From Aquibium oceanicum (GTDB lineage Bacteria > Pseudomonadota > Alphaproteobacteria > Rhizobiales > Rhizobiaceae), in NCBI RefSeq assembly GCF_001889605.1, contig NZ_CP018171.1, positions 496,001 to 560,000 on the forward strand: a stretch of 64,000 bases of DNA, read 5' to 3'. Every line of letters begins with the position of its first letter. Position 1 is the first letter of the stretch. A program made the translations under genes and the position numbers. Below are positions 1 to 8,372 of this stretch, piece after piece. Under the pieces are notes generated by a model, which was not told the DNA's origin, did no database searches, and saw only the letters and a program-made list of their open reading frames with translations.

Positions 1-492
1 CCGGTACATCTCGCAAACGAGGTGGGCGATGCGCCGCACCGGATCCTTGCGCCCCATGCACACGATCCACGTCCTCTGCAGCGCGCCCTCCCGCGCGATC
101 GAGGCCGCGAAGACCGCGCCCAGGTGCGGGTGGTCCGCCGTCACCCGCTTCAGGTGCTCGTGCTTGACCAGCGCGACCTGGCACTCGGTCAGCGCCACCA
201 CGCCGTGATCCAGCACCTTCAGGAAGAGCCCGTGGAGGTCGAAGAAGTCGCCCGGAACGTGGATCGCGGTGAGCTGGCGGTCGCCATTGGCAAGGTAGCG
301 CACGTTGGCCGTGAAGCCCCGGAGGAGAACGCAGCTCTCGGTCGGCCGGTGCCCTTCGGGAATGATCTCGGCGCCGTCCTGGAAGGATTGCTGCCGCCAG
401 GGGAGACCGGCGAGAGCCTGACGCTCGGGCTCGGACATCGTATCGAGTCGATCCAGCACCGCCAGCAACGATGCAGGAATTGCACTTTCCAT
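1..492 (-). CDS. Crp/Fnr-family transcriptional regulator (3' end outside window)
   Basis: The frame is open from an ATG at 492 down to base 1 (164 codons), so the C-terminus lies outside the window. The product begins MESAIPASLL and has a cyclic-nucleotide-binding type beta-roll at about residues 25-120, with segments such as FQDGAEIIPEGHRP and VPGDFFDLHGLFL, followed by a long helix and the stretch DPVRRIAHLVCEMYR that normally precedes the winged HTH. No Fnr-like N-terminal cysteine cluster is visible, so an oxygen-sensing iron-sulfur centre is unlikely; the effector is unknown. Such proteins are cytoplasmic dimeric DNA-binding regulators. The DNA-binding helix itself is not in the window, so target recognition cannot be judged. 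Confidence 0.85.
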   Translation of the reverse strand, partial: MESAIPASLLAVLDRLDTMSEPERQALAGLPWRQQSFQDGAEIIPEGHRPTESCVLLRGFTANVRYLANGDRQLTAIHVPGDFFDLHGLFLKVLDHGVVALTECQVALVKHEHLKRVTADHPHLGAVFAASIAREGALQRTWIVCMGRKDPVRRIAHLVCEMYR

Positions 493-665
493 CTTGCCTC
501 CACCCGGAAGGGGCTCAGTCCGACCGGGTCGGATTGAACCGCGTCTAGGCGGATTCGAAAGCGCGTGCGTTCAAAAATGATAAGGCGCGCGAAAGTACCG
601 CTGCGAAAGGAGTTGACGCGATGTCAATCCTCCGGCGAACGGCCGATGGAGAGAGCAGCGGAGCC

Positions 666-3071
666 TCAGCCCCGCAGCACGCCGCCGGTCTGCTTCCTGA
701 CGTTCTCGACGATGCGCCCGGCCAGCGCCTCGAAATCCTCGTCCGTCAGCGTCTTGTCGACGGGCTGGATCGAGACCTCGATGGCGACCGATTTCTTGCC
801 TTCGCCGAGCGCGGTTCCCTCGAAGATGTCGAACACCGAAACGCCGGTGATCAGCTTCTTGTCGGCCCCGAGCGCTGCGCGCGTCACCGTCCCGGCTTCG
901 ACGCCGCGGTCGACCACGAAGGCGAAATCGCGCCGCACCGCCTGGAAGGGCGAAAGGTCGAGCCGGGGCTTGGTGCGCGTCGGCTTCGCCTTTGGCTCGG
1001 GAACGGCATCGACGAAGACCTCGAAGCCGCAGAGCGGACCCGAAACGTCGAGCGCCTCCAGCGTCCGGGGGTGGAACTCGCCGAATGTGCCAAGCACGAC
1101 CTTCGGTCCGAGCTTGATGGTTCCGGACCGTCCCGGATGGTACCAGGCCGGGCCCCCGGCCTCGACCTGCAGCTTGTCCACCGGCGCGCCGCAGGCTTCC
1201 AGCGCCGCGAGGGCGTCGGCCTTGGCATCGAACACGCCGACGGATGGCGCATTGCCGGACCAGGCGCGGCCGGAGCCTTCCATGCGCGCGGTTCCCCGGC
1301 GCACGCCGGCCGCCACGCGCCGCTGATCGTTAGGGCCGGCGCCCTCGTAGGTTCCGGACACCTCGAACAACGCCACGTCGGCGAAGCCGCGGTCGGTATT
1401 GCGTTGCGCCGCGGCCAGAAGCCCGGGCAGCAGCGACGGCCGCATGTCCGACATGTCGGCCGCGATCGGGTTTGCGAGCTTCAGCGATGCCTGACCACCG
1501 CCGAACAGCTCGGCATGTTTCGCCGGTATGAACGACCAGGTGACCGCTTCCATCATGTCGCGCACGGCAAGTGCCCGGCGCGCCGAGCGGGTGCGCAGCT
1601 GCAGCGTGGTCAGGATCTTGCCGCTCACAGCCTCGTCGCTCGCCAAAGGCTGCGGCGCGATCTTCTCCACCCCATGGATGCGCATGACCTCCTCGACGAG
1701 ATCCGCCTTACCCTCCACGTCAGGACGCCAGGACGGCACCGTCACGTCTAAAACCTCTCCCTCGCCCCGTGTCGCGAAGCCGAGGCGGTTCAGGATTTCG
1801 ATGCTGGCTTCGCGCGGAACGTCCAGCCCGGTCAGGCGCCTCACCTCGGGAACCGGGAAGGAAATCGTCTTCCCCTCGTGCCCGGCATAGCCCACGACTT
1901 CCTCCCGGGAGGCTTCGCCGCCGCAGATTTCGAGCACCATGCGGGTGGCGAGTTCCAGTCCGGCAACCATGAATTCCGGATCGACGCCGCGCTCGAAACG
2001 GTAGCGCGCATCGGTGACGATGCCGAGTTCGCGGCCGGTGCGCGCGATGTTGAGCGGGTTCCACAGTGCCGATTCGATCAGCACGTCCGTCGTGGTCTCA
2101 TCGCAGCCCGAATGCTCGCCGCCCATGATGCCGGCGATCGACTCCACGCCGTTCTCGTCGGCGATGACGCACATTTCCGGGGAGAGTTCGTATTCGAACG
2201 TGTCGAGCGCCAGCACCTTCTCGCCTTCGCGGGCACGCCGAACGGTAAGGTCGCCCTTCACCTTCGCCGCGTCGAAGACGTGCAGCGGGCGCCCGCGATC
2301 GAAGGTGATGTAGTTGGTGATGTCGACCAGCGCGTTGATGGGCCGAAGGCCGATCGCCATCAGCCGCTGCTGCATCCACTTCGGCGACGCACCGTTGCTG
2401 ACACCGCGCACGAGGCGCAGCGCGAAGCCGGGGCACAGATCCGGCGCCTCGATCGTCACCTTGACGGGACATTCGCCCGCGCCCCCGACCGGCTCCACCG
2501 CGCCGGACTTGAGCGTGCCGAGTCCCGCGGCCGCGAGGTCGCGCGCAATGCCGTACACGCCGGTGGCGTCCGGCCGGTTCGGCGTCAGGTTGATCTCGAT
2601 CACCGGGTCGTCGAGCTTCGCCCACGAAGCGAAGGACTGGCCGACCGGCGCGTCCTGCGGCAGGTCGATGATGCCGTCATGCTCGTCCGACAGCATAAGC
2701 TCGCGCTCCGAGCACATCATGCCGTGGCTCTCCACGCCGCGGATCTTGCCGACCGACAGCGTCACGTCGATCCCGGGCACATAGGTGCCGGGCGCGGCGA
2801 AAGCCCCGACGAGGCCGGCGCGCGCATTGGGCGCGCCGCAGACCACCTGGATCGGCTTGCCGTCGCCGGTGTCGACCGAAAGCACCCGCAGCTTGTCGGC
2901 ATCGGGATGCTTTTCGGCTGTCAGCACTTTCGCGATGACGAACGGCTTCAGCGCGCTCTTGTCGTCGACATGCTCGACCTCGAGCCCGATCATCGTCAGC
3001 CGCTCGCAGATCTCGTCGAGCGATGCCTCGGTTTCGAGGTGGTCCTTCAGCCAGGAGAGGGTGAGTTTCAT
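666..3071 (-). CDS. pheT: Phenylalanyl-tRNA synthetase beta subunit
   Basis: 801-residue subunit that, with PheS, charges tRNA-Phe in the cytoplasm. The N-terminus [13 protein letters not shown] and the following EMAP/tRNA-binding-like domain (about residues 40-150, with [10 protein letters not shown] and [16 protein letters not shown]) are characteristic; the B3/B4 editing region (about 210-385) and B5 domain follow, and the last 95 residues form the anticodon-binding FDX-ACB domain ending in [19 protein letters not shown]. Length matches the family. I start at the ATG at 3071; an in-frame TTG five codons upstream gives a less typical N-terminus. pheS is normally just upstream in the same operon, but here the next upstream gene is a small DUF2442 gene, so pheS must lie elsewhere. 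Confidence 0.97.
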   Translation of the reverse strand: MKLTLSWLKDHLETEASLDEICERLTMIGLEVEHVDDKSALKPFVIAKVLTAEKHPDADKLRVLSVDTGDGKPIQVVCGAPNARAGLVGAFAAPGTYVPGIDVTLSVGKIRGVESHGMMCSERELMLSDEHDGIIDLPQDAPVGQSFASWAKLDDPVIEINLTPNRPDATGVYGIARDLAAAGLGTLKSGAVEPVGGAGECPVKVTIEAPDLCPGFALRLVRGVSNGASPKWMQQRLMAIGLRPINALVDITNYITFDRGRPLHVFDAAKVKGDLTVRRAREGEKVLALDTFEYELSPEMCVIADENGVESIAGIMGGEHSGCDETTTDVLIESALWNPLNIARTGRELGIVTDARYRFERGVDPEFMVAGLELATRMVLEICGGEASREEVVGYAGHEGKTISFPVPEVRRLTGLDVPREASIEILNRLGFATRGEGEVLDVTVPSWRPDVEGKADLVEEVMRIHGVEKIAPQPLASDEAVSGKILTTLQLRTRSARRALAVRDMMEAVTWSFIPAKHAELFGGGQASLKLANPIAADMSDMRPSLLPGLLAAAQRNTDRGFADVALFEVSGTYEGAGPNDQRRVAAGVRRGTARMEGSGRAWSGNAPSVGVFDAKADALAALEACGAPVDKLQVEAGGPAWYHPGRSGTIKLGPKVVLGTFGEFHPRTLEALDVSGPLCGFEVFVDAVPEPKAKPTRTKPRLDLSPFQAVRRDFAFVVDRGVEAGTVTRAALGADKKLITGVSVFDIFEGTALGEGKKSVAIEVSIQPVDKTLTDEDFEALAGRIVENVRKQTGGVLRG

Positions 3072-3160
3072 TTTCGTGGTTTCCAACTGGTCGCGCGAGG
3101 CGACCGATACAGATCGGCCGGACGCGAGTCTACCGTCAGGAGCGTGTCAGTTCGGGAAGC

Positions 3161-3436
3161 TCAAGCTGCCCGCCGAGGCTGCCGGGCGCCGGGCGCTTTC
3201 CGCCCGAGCAGGAGAGCCTTGACGGAAACGCCTTCGTCCATCGCCGGCCACCAGATGCCGCTGTATTCCAGTTCGACGCGGTCTCGCGCGGTCACCGATG
3301 CTGCGAGCAGGAATGGGTACCACCAGAGCGTCGTCCGGATCTGACGCCCATCCGCTAGCGTGACGTAGAGAAACTCGTCGTCGCAGCGTGCAGCAACCGG
3401 CCTAGCCTCGTCGGTCTCAAACTCCGGAGAACTCAT
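3161..3436 (-). CDS. DUF2442 domain protein
   Basis: 91-residue protein. The core matches the DUF2442 pattern: an early strand segment with LYVTLADGRQIRTTL, the WWYPFLLAAS motif, and the closing IWWPAMDEGVSVKALLLGR. The function of DUF2442 is not established; these genes are very often the downstream partner of a DUF4160 gene, and the pair is frequently listed with toxin-antitoxin-like modules. Here the start codon lies inside the 3' end of a broken DUF4160 gene (3417-3651), so the partner has decayed while this frame remains intact. Translation was probably coupled to the lost partner. Confidence 0.75.
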   Translation of the reverse strand: MSSPEFETDEARPVAARCDDEFLYVTLADGRQIRTTLWWYPFLLAASVTARDRVELEYSGIWWPAMDEGVSVKALLLGRKAPGARQPRRAA

Positions 3437-3651
3437 TCCACGCTCCGATCCAGGCGTCCCTGTGGTCGGACACGACAGTCATCAAGTCCCGTATCTAGCG
3501 GTCATTGTAACCGCGCCGATACTCGATCTCCAAGCTCCGAAGCTTTCGCAGCCTTGCCGTCCTTCATGATGTGCATATGCGGCGGCTCCGGCATGTCAGA
3601 GGCATTAAACCGGAACTTGTGATCCTGACACACGAGCAATGTCTGCTGCAT
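3417..3651 (-). pseudogene. Broken DUF4160 gene, partner of the DUF2442 gene
   Basis: Reading the minus strand from an ATG at 3651 gives MQQTLLVCQD, then the DUF4160-like stretch FRFNASDMPEPPHMHIMKDG before a stop at 3502-3504 (49 residues). In another frame the typical DUF4160 C-terminus continues: LRSLEIEYRRGYNDR, an in-frame TAG, then IRDLMTVVSDHRDAW and IGAWNEFSGV ending at 3417. The gene therefore appears broken by a frameshift near 3540 plus a nonsense codon. The last 20 bases overlap the start of the DUF2442 gene, the arrangement expected of an intact DUF4160-DUF2442 pair. The DUF4160 identification is from memory of the family pattern (FRFxxxxxxEPPHxHV...AWNEFF). Confidence 0.65.
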
Positions 3652-3684
3652 GCCAGAACCATCCCGGGCTTCCGTTCCCGCCCC

Positions 3685-4101
3685 CTAAGAGTCGGCAGGC
3701 CTCTCCACACTCGATCCGACATGGCGCGGCAAGCCGTCGGGCATGTGGACGTAGCGGAGCTGTTCGCGCACGTAGGCGTGCAGGGTGGGCTTGTAGTTCG
3801 CGGGTTCGTCCATGGCGCCCAGCATGAACCAGACCTGGTTCTCCAGCCGTTCGTCGACATAGGCGATCGGCGTGCCGCAATTGCCGCAGAAGCTGCGGCT
3901 GGCCGCTCCGTTCTCGAAAACCTTCGGCGCCTCGCCGGAAAACGACACCGCGTCGGCGCGAAAGCCGACGAAGGCCGAGACCGGCGCACCGCTCGCGCGG
4001 CGGCAGTCGTCGCAATGGCAATAGCTGACGTGATGCGGCTCGGCAGAGGCTTCGAAGCGCACGGCGCCGCAGCGGCACCCGCCGGTATGGGAAACGGTCA
4101 T
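3685..4101 (-). CDS. GFA (CENP-V) family zinc protein
   Basis: 138 residues with the zinc-binding pattern of the glutathione-dependent formaldehyde-activating enzyme (GFA/CENP-V) fold: an N-terminal CRCGAVRFEA, then CHCDDCRRASGAP, then FCGNCGTPIAYV. These seven cysteines and the spacing are complete, so it should fold with two zinc ions. Family members are cytoplasmic; glutathione-formaldehyde adduct formation has been proposed for one member, but most homologues have no proven reaction, so substrate assignment is open. It is a single gene with no obvious operon partner. Confidence 0.85.
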   Translation of the reverse strand: MTVSHTGGCRCGAVRFEASAEPHHVSYCHCDDCRRASGAPVSAFVGFRADAVSFSGEAPKVFENGAASRSFCGNCGTPIAYVDERLENQVWFMLGAMDEPANYKPTLHAYVREQLRYVHMPDGLPRHVGSSVERPADS

Positions 4102-4413
4102 GATCGATCCACCAAGTGATCAACTCGGTTGCGTGTGCGCCGGCTGGCGCAGAGGCCGGTCACTTCGACCGCGCGATATCGCCTCCCGCACCTCGTTACC
4201 CGACCGGATTCGCGGCCTTGTAGCGGATCGGTACTCTGGCTTCAAGAATGGCGCGGCTGGCCGGGTCCGTTCGCGGTAGCGAGCAGGAGAGTGGGCACCT
4301 GAGTTACGATTACGGAAGTGCGGCGTGCACCTTTCCGACCCGGTCGCAGGATGTTCGCCTTCTCGAAGGACGCTGTCGCTTCGCGCCGCCGGGTGCAGGC
4401 GTATCGTGCCTTC
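4102..4413. other. Intergenic stretch, no gene recognised
   Basis: About 310 bases between the GFA gene (divergent start side) and the end of a TadE-like gene. I see no convincing reading frame with a ribosome-binding site, no strong hairpin-plus-T-run and no repeat. It may hold the promoter of the GFA gene, but no clear -35/-10 pair could be picked. Confidence 0.4.
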
Positions 4414-5049
4414 TCAGCAGTCCCCGCAGGGGATCTCCTGGCTCATGCGCGGGCGCAGGTGGTAGGTCTCGTCCATCTGGATGTCGTCGAAGGCCGACGC
4501 CAGGCCCAGGGTCTTCTGCTCCGACGAACTCCAGGTGAGAACGGGTTTGTAGTCCAGTTTCACCTCGGCGCGAATGAGAAAGCTGCCCGGTACCTTGAGC
4601 GCGGCGGGAACGGTCGTCGTGCTGTCCTTCGCCAGGTAGTTGCTGGCCCCGCCGTTCACGAGCTTGCGCGACCAGACCACCTTCACCTTGGGCACGGATT
4701 CGTTCGTGATCCGGATTGCGGTCACGTAGACCGACGGCGATGAGCGGTTGTAGGGCTGGACCACGGCCTCCCCGACCCGCATGATCGCGTCGATCTCGGA
4801 CCTCGAGATCGTCTGCTGCTGGGTGATCAGGTCGCCGACGATGACGCCGACGCGCGACGTCTTCTTGTTGGCTTCCAGGCCCTGGGACACCTCCATGGTC
4901 ATGAAGTAGAGTCCCAGGAGCACCGGCACCACGAAGGCGAACTCGATGGCCGCGACGCCGCGTTGATCCTTCGCCAGTTTCTCGATCTGGTCGCGGATGC
5001 GCATGAAAATGCCCGTCTTGTTCCGACTTGCCTTGAGCATGGTGGTCAC
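4414..5049 (-). CDS. TadE/TadG-like pilus assembly protein
   Basis: 211 residues if started at the GTG at 5049, which has a well-spaced AGGGG upstream; ATGs at 5040 and 5004 are alternatives. After a basic N-terminus comes KDQRGVAAIEFAFVVPVL, the pseudopilin-like signature of TadE proteins: a cleavage-type Gly region, a conserved Glu and one transmembrane helix (about residues 30-52). The rest is exported and ends with two cysteines (IPCGDC). TadE-like minor pseudopilins are processed by the prepilin peptidase and are needed for Flp pilus assembly in the inner membrane/periplasm. It follows a second TadE-like gene by about 40 bases, apparently in one operon. Confidence 0.8.
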   Translation of the reverse strand: MTTMLKASRNKTGIFMRIRDQIEKLAKDQRGVAAIEFAFVVPVLLGLYFMTMEVSQGLEANKKTSRVGVIVGDLITQQQTISRSEIDAIMRVGEAVVQPYNRSSPSVYVTAIRITNESVPKVKVVWSRKLVNGGASNYLAKDSTTTVPAALKVPGSFLIRAEVKLDYKPVLTWSSSEQKTLGLASAFDDIQMDETYHLRPRMSQEIPCGDC

Positions 5050-5089
5050 GCCTTTTCCCCTGGACCGCGGTCGGTCCCCCGGATGTCCG

Positions 5090-5668
5090 TCAATCGTTGA
5101 AAGGTTCGTTCTGCCAGGTCACCGTCGCGAAGTGCAGCGTGTAGCCGCCCTTGATGTTGGACATGGACTTGCGCATGAAATCGGTGATGACCGGCCAGCG
5201 GTAGAAGACCCGCAACATGTTCTTGCTCAGCGACGGACCGGGCTTCACGGCGAAGCCGGTGGTGTCGATGTCCCCGTCGGAGGTGAACTTGATGCGCTCT
5301 TTCGCGGCGTCGGCGAACGTCGCGTACTGGCGAAGGTCGACGACCAGGCCCGGACATCCCGCCGCCACGATGATCTTGAGATCGTCGCAGATCGCCGACT
5401 TCAGCGAGGCCTCGGTGACGTCGGCCGCCTTGATCTGGCCCGTGCGTATCTGCCGCGCGATGGTGTCGGTGGTGTTGACGAGGACCTGCTGTCCCGCGAA
5501 CGAGATGCAACTCTCCAGGATCGCGAATACCAGCAGGGAAAAGGGGATCGCGAGCGCTGCGAACTCGATGGCGACCGCGCCGTCCTCGTCCCGTGCGAAG
5601 CGCACGAAGGACCGGCGAGGCACACCCGGCCTTGCGTCCATTCTCGAAAACTTGATCCGTCTTGCCAT
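5090..5668 (-). CDS. TadE-like pilus assembly protein
   Basis: 192 residues from the ATG at 5668, chosen because the product then starts MARRIKF a short way before the membrane segment and an AGG precedes it; an ATG at 5710 is also open. The signature RDEDGAVAIEFAALAIPF followed by a hydrophobic helix identifies a TadE-type pseudopilin: short cytoplasmic leader, Gly-x-x-x-x-Glu motif, single membrane helix, then an exported domain with Cys residues at the helix end (ESCIS) and in the middle (ICDD, GCPG). It probably works with the neighbouring TadE-like protein as a minor pilus component. It lies upstream of that gene on the same strand. Confidence 0.8.
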   Translation of the reverse strand: MARRIKFSRMDARPGVPRRSFVRFARDEDGAVAIEFAALAIPFSLLVFAILESCISFAGQQVLVNTTDTIARQIRTGQIKAADVTEASLKSAICDDLKIIVAAGCPGLVVDLRQYATFADAAKERIKFTSDGDIDTTGFAVKPGPSLSKNMLRVFYRWPVITDFMRKSMSNIKGGYTLHFATVTWQNEPFND

Positions 5669-5837
5669 GATCCGATACCTGCTAACCCCGTGCAGATTAA
5701 ATCGGACCATACCGGAGGGCCGTTGAATTCCCGTTTGCCCGACCGGGACAATTGTCGGTTACGCGGCAACGGTTTCTTAACGGGAGTTTGGTCGCTGACC
5801 GGGCGACCCCGCCGCGATGACCTGCGGCGTTCTCGAA

Positions 5838-6275
5838 CTACTGGCTCACATTCATTTCCGCTTCGGACATCCGCTCCGCATCGCTCTTGTAGGAGCCTTC
5901 GCAATAGGGCGTGCAGGACAGTGTCTGGACTTCCGAGCGGCGATAGATGCGCACCGACTTGGCGTCCTGGCGGCTGACGTAGATCTGCTCGTCGACGATC
6001 GGCGCGCCTTCCATGTCCAGGACGACGAGATTGGTGACGCCGAAACCCTTGCCGGTCAGAACGATCGTCGTCGCATCCTGCACGGACGCATCGGCGATCT
6101 CGGGATTGCCGACCACGATCGTGTCGGCCGGCCGGGCCAGCTTCACGATCTTTGCCTCGTTCATCAGAATGGAAATGCCCGCGTCCGCGTGGGCGGGAGC
6201 TGCGTATCCGGCCATTGCTGCCAGGAAAAGGGCGCCCATGAGCGCCTGCGCGCGTTTTTCGGTGTTCCGAGCCAT
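5838..6275 (-). CDS. Stand-alone pilus secretin N-terminal domain protein (CpaC N-domain paralogue)
   Basis: 145 residues beginning with a signal peptide (MARNTEKRAQALMGALFLAA, ending near AHA at about 30). The mature part resembles the N-terminal domain that precedes the secretin barrel in CpaC: KIVKLARPADTIVVGNPEIA, then TTIVLTGKGFGVTNLVVLD. The secretin domain itself is absent. A C-terminal CTPYC pair may form a disulfide. The protein should be periplasmic. Position beside the pilin and the TadE-like genes suggests a role in Tad pilus biogenesis, perhaps at the CpaC ring, but this is inference. It is transcribed away from the pilin gene, with TTAACC on its strand at 6333-6338. Confidence 0.75.
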   Translation of the reverse strand: MARNTEKRAQALMGALFLAAMAGYAAPAHADAGISILMNEAKIVKLARPADTIVVGNPEIADASVQDATTIVLTGKGFGVTNLVVLDMEGAPIVDEQIYVSRQDAKSVRIYRRSEVQTLSCTPYCEGSYKSDAERMSEAEMNVSQ

Positions 6276-6600
6276 CGATCGTCTCCGCCTGCGGGATCAA
6301 TCGCGAAGATGCGCCCGGAATGGTGAATGTTCGGTTAAGCGCCTCTCGCGCGAGTCCTTATATGCGGCAGGGCGTCCGGCGCGGGCGGGAGATCGTTTCC
6401 TGGCGGTCGGGCCATCCTGCCGACCCTCCGCTTTATCCGCCCGTTAACCACCGGAAGTTGGTCGTGCGCGTTAGGAATTCGGTAAGGCAATTTCTTAAGT
6501 CGATCGCAATTCCTTCCGCCTAGATTGCCCTCATCCGATCAACACGCCGTAGAACAGTTGACGGTACTGCTGTAACCAACGTCGAGTAGGAGTTCAGGAA
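6276..6600. promoter_or_regulatory. Divergent regulatory region between secretin N-domain gene and flp pilin gene
   Basis: About 325 bases without a gene. It must contain promoters for both the minus-strand gene starting at 6275 and the pilin gene starting at 6601. TTAACC occurs in the direction of each unit (minus 6333-6338, plus 6444-6449), and an imperfect TTAG-N7-GTAA is at about 6470-6485. TTAA-N7-TTAA and TTAACC are binding signatures of the cell-cycle regulator CtrA, known to control pilin genes in Caulobacter; whether CtrA binds here is inference. Confidence 0.45.
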
Positions 6601-6774
6601 ATGACTAAGCTTTTCGCACGTTTCGCCAAGGACGAGTCCGGTGCAACCGCCATCGAGTACGGCCTCATCGCCGCTCTGATCGCTGTCGCCATCATGGTCG
6701 GCGCCCAGGCGCTCGGCACCTCGCTGAACACGAAGTTCAACGAAATCTCCACCGCGGTCGACGGCGCCAGCTAA
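6601..6774 (+). CDS. flp: Flp/Fap-type pilin subunit
   Basis: 57-residue prepilin preceded by AGGAG at good spacing. The sequence is a textbook Flp pilin: short basic leader MTKLFARFAKDESG, the processing motif Gly followed by ATAIEYGLIAALIAV with the Glu at +5 and adjacent Tyr, one hydrophobic helix that forms the pilus core, and a short polar tail. CpaA, encoded just downstream, should cleave after the Gly. The product is the major structural subunit of the Tad pilus, which mediates surface attachment. A strong terminator follows at 6804-6830, so pilin is probably made in excess of the assembly machinery. Confidence 0.95.
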   Translation: MTKLFARFAKDESGATAIEYGLIAALIAVAIMVGAQALGTSLNTKFNEISTAVDGAS

Positions 6775-6803
6775 TAGGCGTCCCGCGCTAGGCGGTTTGC
6801 GAC

Positions 6804-6830
6804 AGGGCCGCTCTCCGGAGCGGCCCTCTT
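6804..6830 (+). terminator. Rho-independent terminator after flp
   Basis: A perfect 10-bp stem (6804-6813 with 6818-6827) with a TCCG loop, followed by a short CTT tract. It lies 30 bases after the pilin stop codon and before cpaA. The T-run is short, so partial read-through into cpaA is plausible. Confidence 0.75.
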
Positions 6831-6896
6831 GCGTTGACGGCTTCCTGGCCGTCCCCAGTCGAGAAAGACTTGAACGAGATCGATCGGAGCCGGGAT

Positions 6897-7418
6897 ATGC
6901 TCGAGGCAGCCATTTTCGTCATCTTTCCTTTCTGTATGGCGTTCGCCGCCATTTCCGATCTTTTGTCCATGACGATCGCCAACCGGGTGTCTCTTCTCCT
7001 GGTCGCGTCCTTCGCGGTGCTGGCGCCGCTGACGGGAATGGACTGGTCCGTATACGGGATGCATTTCGCGGCGATGGCCTGTGTCCTCGCGGTGACCTTC
7101 ACGCTCTTCGCGATCGGCGGCATGGGAGGCGGCGACGCCAAGCTCATTGCCGCGACCTCGATATGGATGGGCTTCGGCCCGGTGCTGATGACGTACCTCG
7201 TCATATCGGCCGCCGTCGGCGGTCTGCTCACGCTCGCGATCCTGCGCTATCGCGGGTCGACGCTCGAGGTTTACACGGGCGGCAACATCTTCCTGAGGAA
7301 TCTCGCCGATCCGTCCAAGGGTGTGCCCTACGGAGTCGCTCTCGGCATTGGCGGCCTGTTCGCCTTCGCCGAATCCCCGCTCGCGATATGGGCGCTCGGT
7401 CAGATGAGCGGCTCCTGA
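6897..7418 (+). CDS. cpaA: Prepilin peptidase CpaA (A24 family)
   Basis: 173-residue inner-membrane protease that removes the leader from Flp prepilin and TadE-like pseudopilins. Only the short, non-methylating form is present. The two catalytic aspartates are visible: D21 in AISDLLSMTIANR and D80 in GGMGGGDAKLI (the GxGD-type motif). About five to six hydrophobic helices can be drawn. The ATG at 6897 is chosen because GGAG precedes it by a suitable distance and the product begins directly with a membrane helix. It is the first gene of the plus-strand assembly cluster. Confidence 0.92.
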   Translation: MLEAAIFVIFPFCMAFAAISDLLSMTIANRVSLLLVASFAVLAPLTGMDWSVYGMHFAAMACVLAVTFTLFAIGGMGGGDAKLIAATSIWMGFGPVLMTYLVISAAVGGLLTLAILRYRGSTLEVYTGGNIFLRNLADPSKGVPYGVALGIGGLFAFAESPLAIWALGQMSGS

Positions 7419-7483
7419 GCCTCTTTCGAGTGCGTTGATCGCGAGGGATGTGACGTAACGTTCGATTAAGCACGATCGTAAGC

Positions 7484-7500
7484 GTTGCATTAACCCTAAT
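7484..7500 (+). promoter_or_regulatory. Possible CtrA-like half-site upstream of cpaB
   Basis: TTAACCCTAAT at 7490-7500 sits about 63 bases before the cpaB start. The same 11-mer recurs at 17036-17046 between tadD and the aminopeptidase gene. TTAACC matches a CtrA half-site; the spacing of an upstream GTAA is 8 rather than 7, so this is not a full consensus. Confidence 0.35.
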
Positions 7501-7562
7501 TTGACGATTCGTGCCCCATTCTTCGTCCGGTGAAAAAAATCGCCGGGTAAAGGTGCGGGTCG

Positions 7563-8372
7563 ATGAATACTTCACGCTTGATCATTCTGGGCGTCGCGGC
7601 TGTTGCCGCGGGTGGCGCTGGCTACATCGCCAAGAACATGACGTCGCCGCCGCCGCCGGACCTCGTCGCCGCCGCGCCGCCGAGGCCTGCGATAGAGCTG
7701 ACCGAGGTTCTCGTCCTCGGCGAGGACGTTCCCGTCGGGCAGCCCCTCGAAAACCAGATGCGCTGGCAATCCTGGCCTGAATCGGCGGTGAGCGAAGGCT
7801 TCATCCTGCGCCGCGATGAAGCCGATGCTATGGAGAAGCTTCAAGGCTCGATCGCCCGTCTGGCAATGTATGCCGGCGAGCCGGTGCGGCGCTCCAAGCT
7901 GATCGGCGAAGGCCAGAGCTTCATGTCGGCGATCCTGCCTTCGGGCAAACGGGCGGTCGCGACGCAGATATCGGCCGACACCTCGGCTGGCGGCTTCATC
8001 CTTCCCAACGACAATGTCGACGTCATCATGACGCGCCGGGCGGAATCGGGCGGCAGCAACGGCTTCATCACCGAGACCATCCTCAAGAACATCCGCGTCC
8101 TCGCGATCGATCAGATGATCCAGGAGGACGAGGAGGGCAAGAAGGTCAAGGTCGGCGAAACCGCCACACTCGAACTCACGCCGCAGCAATCTGAAATCAT
8201 CACGGTCGCCCAGCAGTTGGCGGACCGTCTCACCCTGGCGCTGCGACCGGTCGCGGACGCCCAGGACAAGCAAGAAGGCGATGCCGAGTACCTGGTCTCA
8301 GGCAATGGGCGGCGGGGAACCGTGCGCGTCATCCGGTCCGGGGAAGTGAGCGAAGTGGGGGCGCGCAAATGA
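7563..8372 (+). CDS. cpaB: Flp pilus assembly protein CpaB (RcpC)
   Basis: 269 residues. An N-terminal membrane anchor (MNTSRLIILGVAAVAAGGAG) is followed by a proline-rich stretch and a SAF-like domain (about residues 45-110, with LVLGEDVPVGQPLE and YAGEPVRRSKL). The C-terminal part includes GGFILPNDNVDVIMTRRA and a second beta domain, as in RcpC. CpaB is a periplasmic component thought to stabilise or gate the CpaC secretin. Its stop overlaps the cpaC start by ATGA, indicating translational coupling. Confidence 0.93.
   Translation: MNTSRLIILGVAAVAAGGAGYIAKNMTSPPPPDLVAAAPPRPAIELTEVLVLGEDVPVGQPLENQMRWQSWPESAVSEGFILRRDEADAMEKLQGSIARLAMYAGEPVRRSKLIGEGQSFMSAILPSGKRAVATQISADTSAGGFILPNDNVDVIMTRRAESGGSNGFITETILKNIRVLAIDQMIQEDEEGKKVKVGETATLELTPQQSEIITVAQQLADRLTLALRPVADAQDKQEGDAEYLVSGNGRRGTVRVIRSGEVSEVGARK

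Noticed and set aside
666-3160. Search for pheS beside pheT
   Set aside because: The upstream gap and the next gene (DUF2442) hold no PheS sequence, so the usual pheST pair is not claimed here.
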